DNA of 64,000 nt from contig NZ_LQPM01000020.1 of NCBI RefSeq assembly GCF_002101815.1, positions 1 to 64,000 of the forward strand, in the 5' to 3' direction. The notes beneath the pieces are model-generated. The model searched no databases, was not told where the DNA came from, and saw nothing but the letters and a program-made list of their open reading frames with translations. The DNA is from Mycobacterium paraense. GTDB lineage: Bacteria > Actinomycetota > Actinomycetes > Mycobacteriales > Mycobacteriaceae. Position numbers and translations under genes: made by a program. Positions 16,895 to 25,110 of the stretch are shown one piece after another (the stretch's first letter is position 1; the number at the start of each line of letters is the position of its first letter).

Positions 16895-17709
16895 TGCGGG
16901 TCGGATTCATCGGGCTGGGCAGCCAGGGCGGCCCCATGGCGAGGCGGATCGTCGAGGCCGGCTACGAGACGACGCTGTGGGCACGGCGGTCCGCGACGCT
17001 CGAGCCGTTCGCCGACACCGCGGCCCGAGTCGCCGCGTCGCCGGCCGACCTCGCCGCGGCCAGCGACCTGGTCTGCCTGTGCGTGGTCGGCGACGCCGAC
17101 ATCGAGGAGATCACCTGCGGCGAGGGCGGGTTGCTGGGCGCGATGAAACCGGGCGGCGTCATCGCGGTGCACAGCACCGTGCATCCGAACACATGTCGCG
17201 GTCTCGCGAAAAAGGCCGGCGCCCGGAGCGTTTCGGTCGTCGACGCGCCGGTCAGCGGGGGCGGCGGCGCGGCCTCGGAGGGCCGTCTGCTGGTGATGGT
17301 CGGCGGCGACGCCGACGTCGTCGAGCGCTGCCGTCCGGTGTTCGAAACCTACGCCGATCCGGTCGTGCACCTCGGTGACCTGGGGTCCGGGCAAACCACC
17401 AAGCTGCTCAACAACCTGCTGTTCACCGCCAACCTGGGCACGGCGGCCGCCGCGCTGTCGCTCGCCGACGCGCTCGGCGTCTCCCCCGATCGGTTCACCG
17501 AGGTCGCCTCCCGCGGGAGCGCAAACAGCTTCGCGCTCAACGCCCTTGGCGGGGCCGGCGGCCTGGAACGCCTCGCCGGCCTGGCGGGGACGCTGCTGCG
17601 CAAGGATGTCCGTTTGATCGCCGAGCTCGCCGAGCAGGCCGCGGCCGACCCCGGCGCCGTCTTGGAGGCCGCCGACGCCACGCTGGCTTCGATGGGGCAC
17701 CCGCGATGA
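16891..17709 (+). CDS. NAD(P)-dependent beta-hydroxyacid dehydrogenase-like protein (copy 1 of tandem)
   Basis: A 272-residue member of the 3-hydroxyisobutyrate dehydrogenase family. It has GLGSQGGPMA at the N-terminus, DAPVSGGGGAA near 120 and the catalytic-Lys segment TTKLLNNLLF near 168. It is shorter than the 297-residue relative at 3537. The start overlaps the hydrolase stop and its stop overlaps the next, homologous gene. Two adjacent divergent copies suggest either different substrates or a heteromeric enzyme. Substrate unknown. Confidence 0.85.
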   Translation: MMRVGFIGLGSQGGPMARRIVEAGYETTLWARRSATLEPFADTAARVAASPADLAAASDLVCLCVVGDADIEEITCGEGGLLGAMKPGGVIAVHSTVHPNTCRGLAKKAGARSVSVVDAPVSGGGGAASEGRLLVMVGGDADVVERCRPVFETYADPVVHLGDLGSGQTTKLLNNLLFTANLGTAAAALSLADALGVSPDRFTEVASRGSANSFALNALGGAGGLERLAGLAGTLLRKDVRLIAELAEQAAADPGAVLEAADATLASMGHPR

Positions 17710-18518
17710 AGGTCGGCTTCGTCGGCGCGGGCCGGATGGGGCGCCCGATGGTGGCCCGCCTCGTCGAGGCCGGCCACGAGGTCCGGGTGCTGGGCCGCAC
17801 CGACGAGCAGCGACGAGAACTCGGGCGGCTGGGCGCCCACGCGGTGGGCGACGTCGCCGAGGCGGGCGCGCGGGCCGACGCCGTGCTGGTCTGCGTGTTC
17901 ACCGACGACCAGGTGCGGCAGGTCTGCCTGGACGGGCCCCTGCTGTCCGCGATGCCGCCGGGGTCGACGCTGGCGGTGCACACCACCGCGAGCCCGGCGA
18001 CGATCGAGGCCATCGCTGCACGCGCCGGCGATGTGGGGGTGGTCGATGCGCCGGTCAGCGGCGGCCCGCACGACATCGCGGCGGGCCGGCTGACGCTGTT
18101 CGTGGGCGGCGCCGACGAGACCGTGGCGCGGGTGCGACCGGTGCTGGGCTGCTACGGCGATCCGGTCCTGCACGTCGGGCCGCTCGGCGCCGGCCAGAAG
18201 GTGAAGCTGGTCAACAACGCGCTGTTCGCCGGCCACGTCGGGCTGCTCGCGGAGTCGGTCCGGCTGGGCGAACGCCTCGGCGTGCCGGAATCGACCCTGC
18301 TGGACGCGCTGCCGCACGGCAGCGCCGCGAGCCGGGTGCTGGACATCGTCGCGGCCAGGGGTTCGGTCGCCTCGTTCGTCCAGGTAGCCGGCGAATTCGT
18401 CGGCAAGGACGTGGCCGTCGCGCGCGGTAGCGCGGCCGAACTGGGCAGTGACCTGGGCGCGCTGGACGACGTCATCGACGTCGTCGGTCCCGTTTTACAT
18501 GCGGCGAAAAGGGTCTGA
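17706..18518 (+). CDS. NAD(P)-dependent beta-hydroxyacid dehydrogenase-like protein (copy 2 of tandem)
   Basis: A 270-residue paralogue of the preceding gene, with GAGRMGRPMV, DAPVSGGPHDI and the Lys motif KVKLVNNALF, so the catalytic lysine is kept. It begins within the last codons of 16891-17709 and is the last gene of the operon headed by the thiolase fusion. Sequence divergence between the two copies is substantial outside the motifs, so this is an old duplication. A 106-bp gap follows before the P450 gene. Confidence 0.85.
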   Translation: MKVGFVGAGRMGRPMVARLVEAGHEVRVLGRTDEQRRELGRLGAHAVGDVAEAGARADAVLVCVFTDDQVRQVCLDGPLLSAMPPGSTLAVHTTASPATIEAIAARAGDVGVVDAPVSGGPHDIAAGRLTLFVGGADETVARVRPVLGCYGDPVLHVGPLGAGQKVKLVNNALFAGHVGLLAESVRLGERLGVPESTLLDALPHGSAASRVLDIVAARGSVASFVQVAGEFVGKDVAVARGSAAELGSDLGALDDVIDVVGPVLHAAKRV

Positions 18519-18568
18519 GGTGGGGGCGTTTTGGTCTTTCCGGTTTCACACGAAAGCGCTACCGTTAG

Positions 18569-18596
18569 CGTTACAGTCAGGCAATCCGCTGTAACG
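18569..18596. promoter_or_regulatory. Inverted repeat CGTTACAG-N12-CTGTAACG upstream of P450
   Basis: A perfect 8-bp inverted repeat spaced by 12 nt ends 28 bp before the GTG start of the P450 at 18625. The half-site spacing of two helical turns centre to centre suits a dimeric regulator. It does not match the GAGAAT dyad seen elsewhere, so this P450/ferredoxin pair may answer to another regulator. A second small repeat, CGCTA-N4-TAGCG, adjoins it. Confidence 0.45.
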
Positions 18597-18624
18597 GTTT
18601 CAGCCCGCCGATGAGGAGCATGCA

Positions 18625-19830
18625 GTGACCAAGCCGAAGCTCGTCTTCGATCCCTTCTCCGAGGACTACTTCAACAATCCGTTCGACATCTATCGACGGA
18701 TGCGCGAGGACGCGCCACTGTATTACGACGAAAAGGAAGACTTCTACGCGCTGACCCGCCACGAGGACGTGGCGGCGGCGTTCAAGGACTTCGAGACGTA
18801 TTCCTCGGCGCGCGGCTGCGACCTCGCGATGGTGCGGCGAGGCTTGTCCCCCGAGCAGAAGTCGATCATCTTCATGGACCCGCCGGAGCACCGCCACATG
18901 CGCAGCCTGCTCAACAAGGCGTTCACCCCGCGGGCCATTCAGTCGCAGCGCGACACGGTCGTCGAGGTGATCGACAAGTACCTGAGTGCGGCCGATCCCG
19001 ACCACTTCGACGTCGTCCAGGACTTCTCCGGCCCCTTCCCGGTGGAGGTGATCACCCGGATGGCCGGTGTGCCAGAGGAATACCGCCAGCAGGTGCGGCA
19101 CTGGATCGACACCAGCCTGCACCACGAGCCGGGCCAGATCGAGATCAGCGAAGCGGGGATGCAGGCCAACATCGACACCGCGATGTACTACTTCGGCCTG
19201 ATCCAGGAGCGCCGCGCCGAGCCGCAAGAGGACATGATCAGCAGGCTGATCGCGGCCGAGGTCCCGGGCGACGACGGCCGGCCCCGCCAGCTCGACGACA
19301 TCGAGATCACCGCCTTCGCCACGCTTTTGGGCGGGGCGGGCGCCGAGACCGTCACCAAGTTGCTCGGCAACGCCGCCGTCATCTTCGCCCGCCACCCCGA
19401 GCAGTGGCAGAAGCTGCAGGAGGACCGCGACAAGATCCCCGGTGCGGTGGAAGAGCTGTTGCGCTACGAGGGGCCGGTCCAGTACAACGTCCGCTACACC
19501 CTGAAGGAGGCGCACGTCAGCGGTGGCGTGATCCCCGCCGGCAAGCCGGTGTTCCTCTGCGGCGCGGCGGCGAACCGCGATCCGGAGGCCTTCACCGACG
19601 CCGAGACATTCGACATCGAGCGCGACCAGACCGAGGCGCAACACCTCGGCCTCGGGTACGGCATTCACAGCTGCCTGGGCGCGGCGCTGGCCCGCATGGA
19701 AAGCAGGATCGCGCTGGAAAGGCTGCTCGACTTCATGCCGCGCTACGAGGTGGACTGGGCCGGGTGCAAGCGGGTGAACATGCAAAACGTCGCCGGCTGG
19801 AAGAACGTGCCGGTCAAGGTGCTTCGGTAA
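18625..19830 (+). CDS. Cytochrome P450
   Basis: A soluble bacterial P450 of 401 residues. The I-helix motif GGAGAET is at 236-242, the K-helix ExxR at 287-290, and the haem ligand Cys360 lies in LGYGIHSCLG. The usual Phe at the start of the haem motif is Leu. The GTG start has GAGGAG 7 nt upstream. A ferredoxin gene follows after 10 bp, which supplies its electrons. It shares the N-terminal pattern LYYxExxDFYAL with the P450 at 37162, so the two may belong to one CYP family. Substrate unknown. Confidence 0.94.
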   Translation: MTKPKLVFDPFSEDYFNNPFDIYRRMREDAPLYYDEKEDFYALTRHEDVAAAFKDFETYSSARGCDLAMVRRGLSPEQKSIIFMDPPEHRHMRSLLNKAFTPRAIQSQRDTVVEVIDKYLSAADPDHFDVVQDFSGPFPVEVITRMAGVPEEYRQQVRHWIDTSLHHEPGQIEISEAGMQANIDTAMYYFGLIQERRAEPQEDMISRLIAAEVPGDDGRPRQLDDIEITAFATLLGGAGAETVTKLLGNAAVIFARHPEQWQKLQEDRDKIPGAVEELLRYEGPVQYNVRYTLKEAHVSGGVIPAGKPVFLCGAAANRDPEAFTDAETFDIERDQTEAQHLGLGYGIHSCLGAALARMESRIALERLLDFMPRYEVDWAGCKRVNMQNVAGWKNVPVKVLR

Positions 19831-19840
19831 GGGGGCCGCA

Positions 19841-20032
19841 ATGAGAATCGAAGTCGATTGGGGTCTTTGCGAAAGCAACGGCGTCTGCATGGGCATCAAC
19901 CCGGAGATCTTTCACCTCGGCGACGACGACATGCTGACCGTCCTGAAACCGGAGGTCACACCGGAAACCGAGGCGGACGTCCGCGAGGCGGTGCGGCAGT
20001 GCCCCCGCCAGGCGATCTCCATCGTCGAGTAG
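19841..20032 (+). CDS. 3Fe-4S type ferredoxin, partner of upstream P450
   Basis: A 63-residue ferredoxin with C10, C16 and C54 (CESNGVC...CP). Position 13 is Asn. This three-Cys spacing is typical of P450-associated 3Fe-4S ferredoxins in mycobacteria. GGGGG lies just ahead of the ATG. It is 10 bp after the P450 and ends 3 bp before a converging gene, so it is the P450 redox partner by operon. No reductase is in the same operon; the NuoF-like protein at 8721 is one candidate. Confidence 0.9.
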   Translation: MRIEVDWGLCESNGVCMGINPEIFHLGDDDMLTVLKPEVTPETEADVREAVRQCPRQAISIVE

Positions 20033-20035
20033 CGA

Positions 20036-20341
20036 TCAGCTACCGGCCGAAGGTCTTTCGAAGCCGGCCAGGATGACCGCGTTGCAGTCGGCCGCCGCTT
20101 GCCGCAGCTTCGCCGCCTTCTGGTAGGCCTCCGACTCGTACCAAGCCCGGGCCGCATCCACCGACTCGAATTCCAGCACGACGGTCTGGTCGCCGTGCCA
20201 GCTGCCCTCGAGGACCTTGGGGGCGGTGTCGACCGCGAGGATGTTGACGCCGCCCATCGCCGCCCCCGCGGCCTGGCCGTAGGCCTTCATGCCCTCCGGA
20301 TCTTTGATCGCCTCGGTGAGGATGACATATCCCTTTGGCAC
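20036..20341 (-). CDS. DUF1330 family protein
   Basis: A 101-residue dimeric alpha/beta-barrel protein of the DUF1330 family. The markers are GYVILTEAIKDPEGMKAYG at the start, and the FESVDAARAWYESEAYQ block near 66-82. The GTG start shares a base with the ferredoxin stop (TAGTG) and has GGAGA upstream. It is the third gene of the P450-ferredoxin-DUF1330 operon. The fold suits small-molecule binding or isomerisation; no activity is established from sequence. Confidence 0.85.
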   Translation of the reverse strand: MPKGYVILTEAIKDPEGMKAYGQAAGAAMGGVNILAVDTAPKVLEGSWHGDQTVVLEFESVDAARAWYESEAYQKAAKLRQAAADCNAVILAGFERPSAGS

Positions 20342-20541
20342 TACGTCTCCTTCGTTAGATCGCTGATGGCCTGCTCGGGGCAGCACTGGATGGCCTCCTG
20401 AGTGGCGGCCTCGAATTGCGCTGGGACCTCGGAGGTTATCGCCTCCGCGTAGCCGTCGTCGGTCAGGCTGAAAACTTCCGGGCACAGCGTCGTACACACG
20501 CCGTGGCCGCGGCAGCGCTGGTCGTCGACAGTGACCTTCAT
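20341..20541 (-). CDS. Ferredoxin (3Fe-4S/4Fe-4S type, His at variable position)
   Basis: A 66-residue ferredoxin with CRGHGVCTTLCP at 10-21 and CCP at 53-55. The variable position 13 is His, as in several P450-linked ferredoxins, and an extra Cys20 lies before Pro21. The cluster is probably 3Fe-4S, but a His-ligated 4Fe-4S is possible. Its start overlaps the P450 stop by 4 nt. It is therefore the partner of the P450 at 20538. Confidence 0.9.
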   Translation of the reverse strand: MKVTVDDQRCRGHGVCTTLCPEVFSLTDDGYAEAITSEVPAQFEAATQEAIQCCPEQAISDLTKET

Positions 20542-21806
20542 GCCGGCGTGAACTCCAGGTGCAGTTCGGTCAGCCCGCGCAGGATGTAGGTCGGAACGTA
20601 TTGGTAGCGGCGGTCATTCGCCGGACCGTGCACGCTCTCGTTGATCCTGATTTCGGAGGTCCGGTCGAGCAGCCGCTCGATCGCCACCCGGGTTTCGGCG
20701 CGCGCCAGCGGCGCGCCCGGGCAGCTGTGGATGCCGCGACCGAACGAGATGTGCTGGCGGGCGTTCTTGCGGGCCGGATCGAACGTGGCGGGGTCGTCGA
20801 ATCGGCGCGGATCGCGGTTGGCGGCCGCCTGCACGATCATCACGGTGGTGCCCGCGGGCAGCTCCACGCCGCCAACGTTGACGGGCACCCGGTTCAACCG
20901 GAAGTCGCCCTTCACCGGACTCTCGTGGCGCAGCGACTCTTCGATGAAATTGGGGATCAGGCTGCGGTCCTTGCGCAGCTGCGCCTGGATGTCCGGGCGC
21001 TCCCCCATCGTCTGCAGCGCGGCGCCGAGCAGCCGCACGGTGGTCTCCTGGCCGGCCGAGAAGACGTTGCTGGCGACGCGGGCCACGTCTTCGACCTCGG
21101 GGATGGAGCCGTCGGGGTAGGTCGCGGTGGCCAGGCCGGTCAGCACGTCGTCGCGGGGCTCACGCCGGCGGTCCCGGACGTAATCGGAGAACAGGCCGTA
21201 GAGGAACTCCAGCGGGCTGTGGGCCAGGGACCCCTTGGTGCCGCCGATGCCGCCACCCGCATGCTCGGCGATGCCCTTGACGAACTTGTCGCGATCCTCC
21301 AGGGGCACGCCCAGGAGGTCGGCGATGACCAGCAGCGTGAACGGGCCGGCGAAGCCCTTGATCCATTCGCCGTGGCCGGGCGCCAGGAATTCGTCGAGGG
21401 CCTGGTCGGCGAGCGCCCACATCGCGTCCTCGTTCTCCTTGAGGCGCTTCGGGGTGATCAGCCGCATCAGCAGCGAGCGGTGGTTGGTGTGGGTCGGCGG
21501 ATCCAGCGTGGGCAGCTGGTCGCTGAACGGCAACTCGTCGCGGTGCTGCTCGATCAGCTCGGTGATGTCGTTCCCCTCGAGCGGGACCGGGAAGCCGGGA
21601 AACGGGCCGGTGACCGAGATGCAGGAGGACCAGGTCTCGGCGTCATTGAGCACCGCGCAGGCCTCGTCCCAACCGGTGATCATCGTGACGTCGTGATGGC
21701 TCTCCCGGGTGACGGGGCATTGCCGCCGGAGCGCCTCGTAGTAGGGATACGGGTCATCGATGAGCTCTTTGCCGCGGAAGAAGTCCATCTTGGCGAAGTC
21801 GTTCAC
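20538..21806 (-). CDS. Cytochrome P450
   Basis: A 422-residue P450 with I-helix AGQET (251-255), ExxR at 300-303 and the haem motif FGRGIHSCPG with Cys372. It is quite different from the P450s at 18625 and 37162 outside the motifs. The GTG start at 21806 has GGAG upstream. It is followed by an overlapping ferredoxin and a DUF1330 gene. Upstream, across 116 bp, lies the unknown protein/TetR pair on the same strand. Substrate unknown; P450s of this layout commonly hydroxylate terpenoids, steroids or fatty acids. Confidence 0.94.
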   Translation of the reverse strand: MNDFAKMDFFRGKELIDDPYPYYEALRRQCPVTRESHHDVTMITGWDEACAVLNDAETWSSCISVTGPFPGFPVPLEGNDITELIEQHRDELPFSDQLPTLDPPTHTNHRSLLMRLITPKRLKENEDAMWALADQALDEFLAPGHGEWIKGFAGPFTLLVIADLLGVPLEDRDKFVKGIAEHAGGGIGGTKGSLAHSPLEFLYGLFSDYVRDRRREPRDDVLTGLATATYPDGSIPEVEDVARVASNVFSAGQETTVRLLGAALQTMGERPDIQAQLRKDRSLIPNFIEESLRHESPVKGDFRLNRVPVNVGGVELPAGTTVMIVQAAANRDPRRFDDPATFDPARKNARQHISFGRGIHSCPGAPLARAETRVAIERLLDRTSEIRINESVHGPANDRRYQYVPTYILRGLTELHLEFTPA

Positions 21807-21834
21807 CGTGTCGCTCCATTCGAATCTCAGCAGT

Positions 21835-21849
21835 GAGAATGAGCCTCTC
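21835..21849. promoter_or_regulatory. Degenerate GAGAAT dyad with nested TCTCA repeat upstream of P450
   Basis: GAGAAT GAG CCTCTC matches the recurring dyad at 10 of 12 positions. It sits 29 bp upstream of the P450 start at 21806. A second perfect small repeat, TCTCA-N4-TGAGA, overlaps it at 21825-21838. The region is a likely promoter/operator, but the match is too weak to assign to the same regulator with confidence. Confidence 0.3.
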
Positions 21850-21922
21850 AGAGATGAATATTACATTTCCACACGGCCGGGGCGTCGTCAAACGACGGCG
21901 GCCGCCGAGAGGAAAGCGGCGA

Positions 21923-22438
21923 TCAGCTCGCGGGAACCAGGTCGGCGGCGACCGACGGGCAGGCGAGGAGCCCGCTGCGGAAGGTTTCGAGGTAACCGAT
22001 CGAACCGTGTGGCGCCGCCGCCGCCGCAAGCGCCTGGGTCTTGAAGATTTTCGCGGCCATGCTCAGCCGATGCTGGACCAGCCCGACACTCTCGTCCAGC
22101 TCCGCCGGCCAGCTTTCGCCCCACAGCGTCACCTCGGTGACGCCGTGATCGAGCGCCTGCAGGACGCCCTGCCGCACTCGCGAGTCGCATCCGAACAGGT
22201 CCGCCGCGGCCGCCAGCGCCTGGGGACGGGGCCGCGAGTCCACCGCCGCCAGGGCGGCTTCGAGGTCGAGCGGCTGCGCGCCGATGATCTGCAGCGGCCG
22301 CGTGTCGGCGTGGTCGGCCAGGTCGGTGAGCAGCACGGTGACGTCCCAGCCCGCCATCGCCCGGTCGAAGAGCCAACCGCCGGCGAACCGCACCACGTCC
22401 ACCACGCTGGAGGCGACGACGTCGAGCCGGTACCTCAT
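21923..22438 (-). CDS. Hypothetical protein coupled to TetR regulator
   Basis: An unrecognised 171-residue protein. It contains FAGGWLFDRAMAGWDVTVLLTD, a pattern that suggests a Rossmann-like strand order, and an Ala-rich C-terminal part. It has no signal peptide. The ATG overlaps the TetR stop (ATGA), so it is translated with the regulator and is probably part of the same response. Similar TetR-linked small proteins occur in mycobacteria, but I know no function. It precedes the P450-ferredoxin-DUF1330 operon on the same strand. Confidence 0.65.
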   Translation of the reverse strand: MRYRLDVVASSVVDVVRFAGGWLFDRAMAGWDVTVLLTDLADHADTRPLQIIGAQPLDLEAALAAVDSRPRPQALAAAADLFGCDSRVRQGVLQALDHGVTEVTLWGESWPAELDESVGLVQHRLSMAAKIFKTQALAAAAAPHGSIGYLETFRSGLLACPSVAADLVPAS

Positions 22439-23049
22439 GTCGGGCCGCTCTTCTTCGGCGGCGCGAAGTCCCGTGCCAGCGCCTCCGCGTACTCCTTGAA
22501 CGCGTCGGTCAGCGGTATCGAAGGATCGAGCAACCATATTGTTTCCATTCCGTGGACGAAGGCGAGGATTTCCACTGCCTTGACGGCGGGGTCTATGTCG
22601 GTGCGATACCGGCCGTCGGCCTGGCCGCGCCGGATCAGCTCGGCGACGATCTCGATCGCCTCGCGCTGCCTGGACAGCATCCGGTCGTGCAGCGGGGCGT
22701 CGGGCTCGATGTTTTCGATCAGCAGCACGGTGAAGGTGCCCACCATGTCCGGCGCCCGCGTGAAGCGATCGGCGACCCGCGCGATCTCGACCATCAGATC
22801 GCCGGTCCGGTTGGCGTGGGAGTCGTCGTCGGCGTCGCGGGCGTCGAGCACCGCGTGCAGCAACTGCTCCTTGGATTCGAAGTGATGCAGCAGGCCGGCG
22901 GGGGTCACCCCGGCCGCGCCGGCGATCTGGGCGAGCGTGGTGTTGCGCCAGCCGTTGCGGGTGAGCAGGCGCTGCGCGACGTCGAGAATCCGCTGCTTGC
23001 GGTCCTCGCCTTTGGCGAGCAGCGTGTCGTATCGCCGAGCGACGGTCAA
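22435..23049 (-). CDS. TetR/AcrR family transcriptional regulator
   Basis: A 204-residue TetR-type repressor. The helix-turn-helix is at about 20-65 (RILDVAQRLL, TLAQIAGAAGVTPAGLLHHF). The C-terminal ligand domain is diverse, as usual. The TTG start at 23049 has GGGAG 8 nt upstream. A perfect 10-bp inverted repeat, CAACCTACTG-N6-CAGTAGGTTG, lies 22 bp upstream and is the likely autoregulatory operator. It is coupled to the unknown protein at 21923 and sits ahead of a P450 operon, which it may control. Confidence 0.9.
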   Translation of the reverse strand: MTVARRYDTLLAKGEDRKQRILDVAQRLLTRNGWRNTTLAQIAGAAGVTPAGLLHHFESKEQLLHAVLDARDADDDSHANRTGDLMVEIARVADRFTRAPDMVGTFTVLLIENIEPDAPLHDRMLSRQREAIEIVAELIRRGQADGRYRTDIDPAVKAVEILAFVHGMETIWLLDPSIPLTDAFKEYAEALARDFAPPKKSGPT

Positions 23050-23071
23050 AAGTTGCTCCCTGGGTACCGGT

Positions 23072-23097
23072 CAACCTACTGAACACACAGTAGGTTG
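23072..23097. promoter_or_regulatory. Perfect TetR-type operator, CAACCTACTG-N6-CAGTAGGTTG
   Basis: Two perfect 10-bp inverted arms (23072-23081 and 23088-23097) with a 6-nt spacer. It is 22 bp upstream of the TetR gene start at 23049 and 50 bp beyond the thiolase stop at 23147. The size, symmetry and position fit autorepression by that TetR. I saw no second copy in the window. Confidence 0.7.
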
Positions 23098-23146
23098 GTT
23101 TGCCCGCTGTGACAAGGGTCTCAGCGGGGACCGGTGGAGCCGAGGG

Positions 23147-24292
23147 TTAGGAGACCAGCTCGACCAAGGTGGCGTTGGCCGTGCCGCCGCCTTCGCACAT
23201 CGTCTGCAGCCCGTAGCGGATACCGTGGTCGCGCATGTGGTGGGCCATCCGCGTCATCAGCACCGCGCCGGACGCGCCGAGCGGGTGGCCCAGCGCGATG
23301 GCCCCGCCCAGGGGATTCGTCCGAGCCGGGTCCGCGCCTGTTTCCGCCAGCCAGGCCAGCGGGACCGGCGCGAACGCCTCGTTGACCTCGAAGACGCCCA
23401 CGTCCGCGAGCGAGACGCCGGCCTTGGTCAGCACCTTCTCGGTCGCCGGGATGGGGCCGGTGAGCATGAGCACCGGGTCCGCCCCGGTGACGGCGCCGGC
23501 GCGGTAGCGCACCAGCGGGGTCAACCCGAGCTCGACCGCCATCTCCGACGTGGTCACGAGCAGCGCCGCCGCCCCGTCGGAGATCTGGGACGAATTGCCG
23601 GCGTGGATGACGCCGTCGTCGACGAACGCGGGCTTGAGCCCGGCCAGCTTCTCCACGGTGGTGCCGCGACGCACGCCCTCGTCGGCCACGACGGTCGCGT
23701 CATCGGTGAACACGGGAACGATCTGCTCGCTGAAGGCGCCGCTGTCCTGGGCCGCGGCCGCCCGCTCGTGGGACTGGGCCGAGTACTCGTCGAGCTGTCC
23801 GCGGGAAAAGCCCCACTTCTTCGCAATCATCTCCGCCGACAGGCCCTGGTTGAAGGAGAAATCGTCATAGCGCGCAAGGACTTTCGGACCGTACGGCATG
23901 CCGGTGGCCCGCGCCGCACCGAGCGGAACGCGGCTCATCACCTCGACACCGCCGGCGACGACGACATCCTGCTGGCCCGACATCACCGCCTGGACGGCGA
24001 AATCCAGCGCCTGCTGGCTGGACCCGCACGCCCGGTTGACCGTGGTTCCGGGAATGGTCTCGGGCCAGCCCGCCGCCAGGACGGCGTAGCGCCCGATGTT
24101 GCTGGATTGGTCGCCGACCTGGGACACGCATCCCCAGATCACGTCGTCGACGATGTCCGGGCCCACGCCGGCGCGTTCCAGCACCTCGTTGAGGACGACC
24201 GCGGACAGGTCGGCGGCGTGCATGCCGGACAACCCTCCGTTGCGCTTCCCTACCGCCGTCCGTACCGCCTCGACGATGACTGTCTCACGCAT
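23147..24292 (-). CDS. Thiolase (acetyl-CoA acetyltransferase / 3-ketoacyl-CoA thiolase)
   Basis: A classical thiolase of 381 residues. The acyl-binding Cys lies in NRACGSSQQAL near 87, with NEAFA near 320, the catalytic His in GGAIALGHPLGASGA near 347 and the second Cys in MCEGGG near 375. It performs thiolytic chain shortening. The ATG at 24292 follows a GGAG at suitable distance; a GTG two codons upstream overlaps the previous stop and is an alternative. It is the last gene of the fadE-SDR-crotonase-thiolase operon, giving a full beta-oxidation set. Confidence 0.93.
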   Translation of the reverse strand: MRETVIVEAVRTAVGKRNGGLSGMHAADLSAVVLNEVLERAGVGPDIVDDVIWGCVSQVGDQSSNIGRYAVLAAGWPETIPGTTVNRACGSSQQALDFAVQAVMSGQQDVVVAGGVEVMSRVPLGAARATGMPYGPKVLARYDDFSFNQGLSAEMIAKKWGFSRGQLDEYSAQSHERAAAAQDSGAFSEQIVPVFTDDATVVADEGVRRGTTVEKLAGLKPAFVDDGVIHAGNSSQISDGAAALLVTTSEMAVELGLTPLVRYRAGAVTGADPVLMLTGPIPATEKVLTKAGVSLADVGVFEVNEAFAPVPLAWLAETGADPARTNPLGGAIALGHPLGASGAVLMTRMAHHMRDHGIRYGLQTMCEGGGTANATLVELVS

Positions 24293-24294
24293 CT

Positions 24295-25110
24295 TCACTC
24301 CGTTTGTTCTCCATCAGATCTCGATAACGCCCACCGACCAGTAAACGACGGCTCGCGTCGCTCGGCGAAGGCGGCATAGGCGGCCGCCGCGTCCGCGGTG
24401 GCGAAGTTGCCCACCTGGGCGCGGGCCTCGTTGGCCAGCGCGTCGCGCATGGTGCGGTCGACGCCCTCGTTCAGCAGCGCCTTGGTGTGGGCGAGCGCGA
24501 TCGGCGGGCCCGCCGCCAGGCGTTCGGTGAGATCGTCGACGAAGTCGTCGATCTCGTCGGCGGGCACCACCCAGGTCACCAGGCCCAGGGCGTGGGCCTC
24601 GGTGGCGCCGATCGTCTCCGCGAGCAGCGCGAGCCGCTTGGCCTGTTGCAGGCCAACAAGTTTCGGCAGCAGCCAGGAACCGCCCAGGTCGATCGACAGG
24701 CCACGCTTGGAAAAGATCTGACAGAACTCCGATTCCGGCGTCGCGACCACCAGATCACAACCGAGCGCCAGGTTCCATCCCGCGCCGACGGCCACCCCGC
24801 TCACCTTGGCGACCGTCGGCACCGGCAGCTCGTGCAAGGCCAGTGCCACGTCGGTCAGGCGCTGCAGCTTGTGTTTCGGATGCACGTCGTCGGGGACGGA
24901 GATGTCGGCGCCGGAGCAGAAGCTCCCGCCCGCGCCGGTGATCACGAGCGCACGCACGCTGCGGTCGCGACCCGCCTCGCCCAGGGCGTCCCGCAACGAG
25001 GTCCACAGTTCCGGATTGATCGCGTTCTTGCGGCGCGGTCGATTCAGCGTCAGCGTGCGCACGCCGTCGCGGTCCTGCGACAGCAGCACGGGCTCGCCGG
25101 GGTTGCTCAC
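24295..25110 (-). CDS. Enoyl-CoA hydratase/isomerase (crotonase) family protein
   Basis: A 271-residue crotonase. The oxyanion-hole segments are FCSGADIS near 63 and GVAVGAGWNLALGCDL near 104. The position of the second catalytic Glu reads GLSIDLGG, with Asp, as in PaaG-type isomerases. It could therefore be an isomerase or hydratase. The GTG start overlaps the SDR stop (GTGA). It sits third in the beta-oxidation operon, where hydration or isomerisation of an enoyl-CoA is the expected step. Confidence 0.9.
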   Translation of the reverse strand: MSNPGEPVLLSQDRDGVRTLTLNRPRRKNAINPELWTSLRDALGEAGRDRSVRALVITGAGGSFCSGADISVPDDVHPKHKLQRLTDVALALHELPVPTVAKVSGVAVGAGWNLALGCDLVVATPESEFCQIFSKRGLSIDLGGSWLLPKLVGLQQAKRLALLAETIGATEAHALGLVTWVVPADEIDDFVDDLTERLAAGPPIALAHTKALLNEGVDRTMRDALANEARAQVGNFATADAAAAYAAFAERREPSFTGRWALSRSDGEQTE

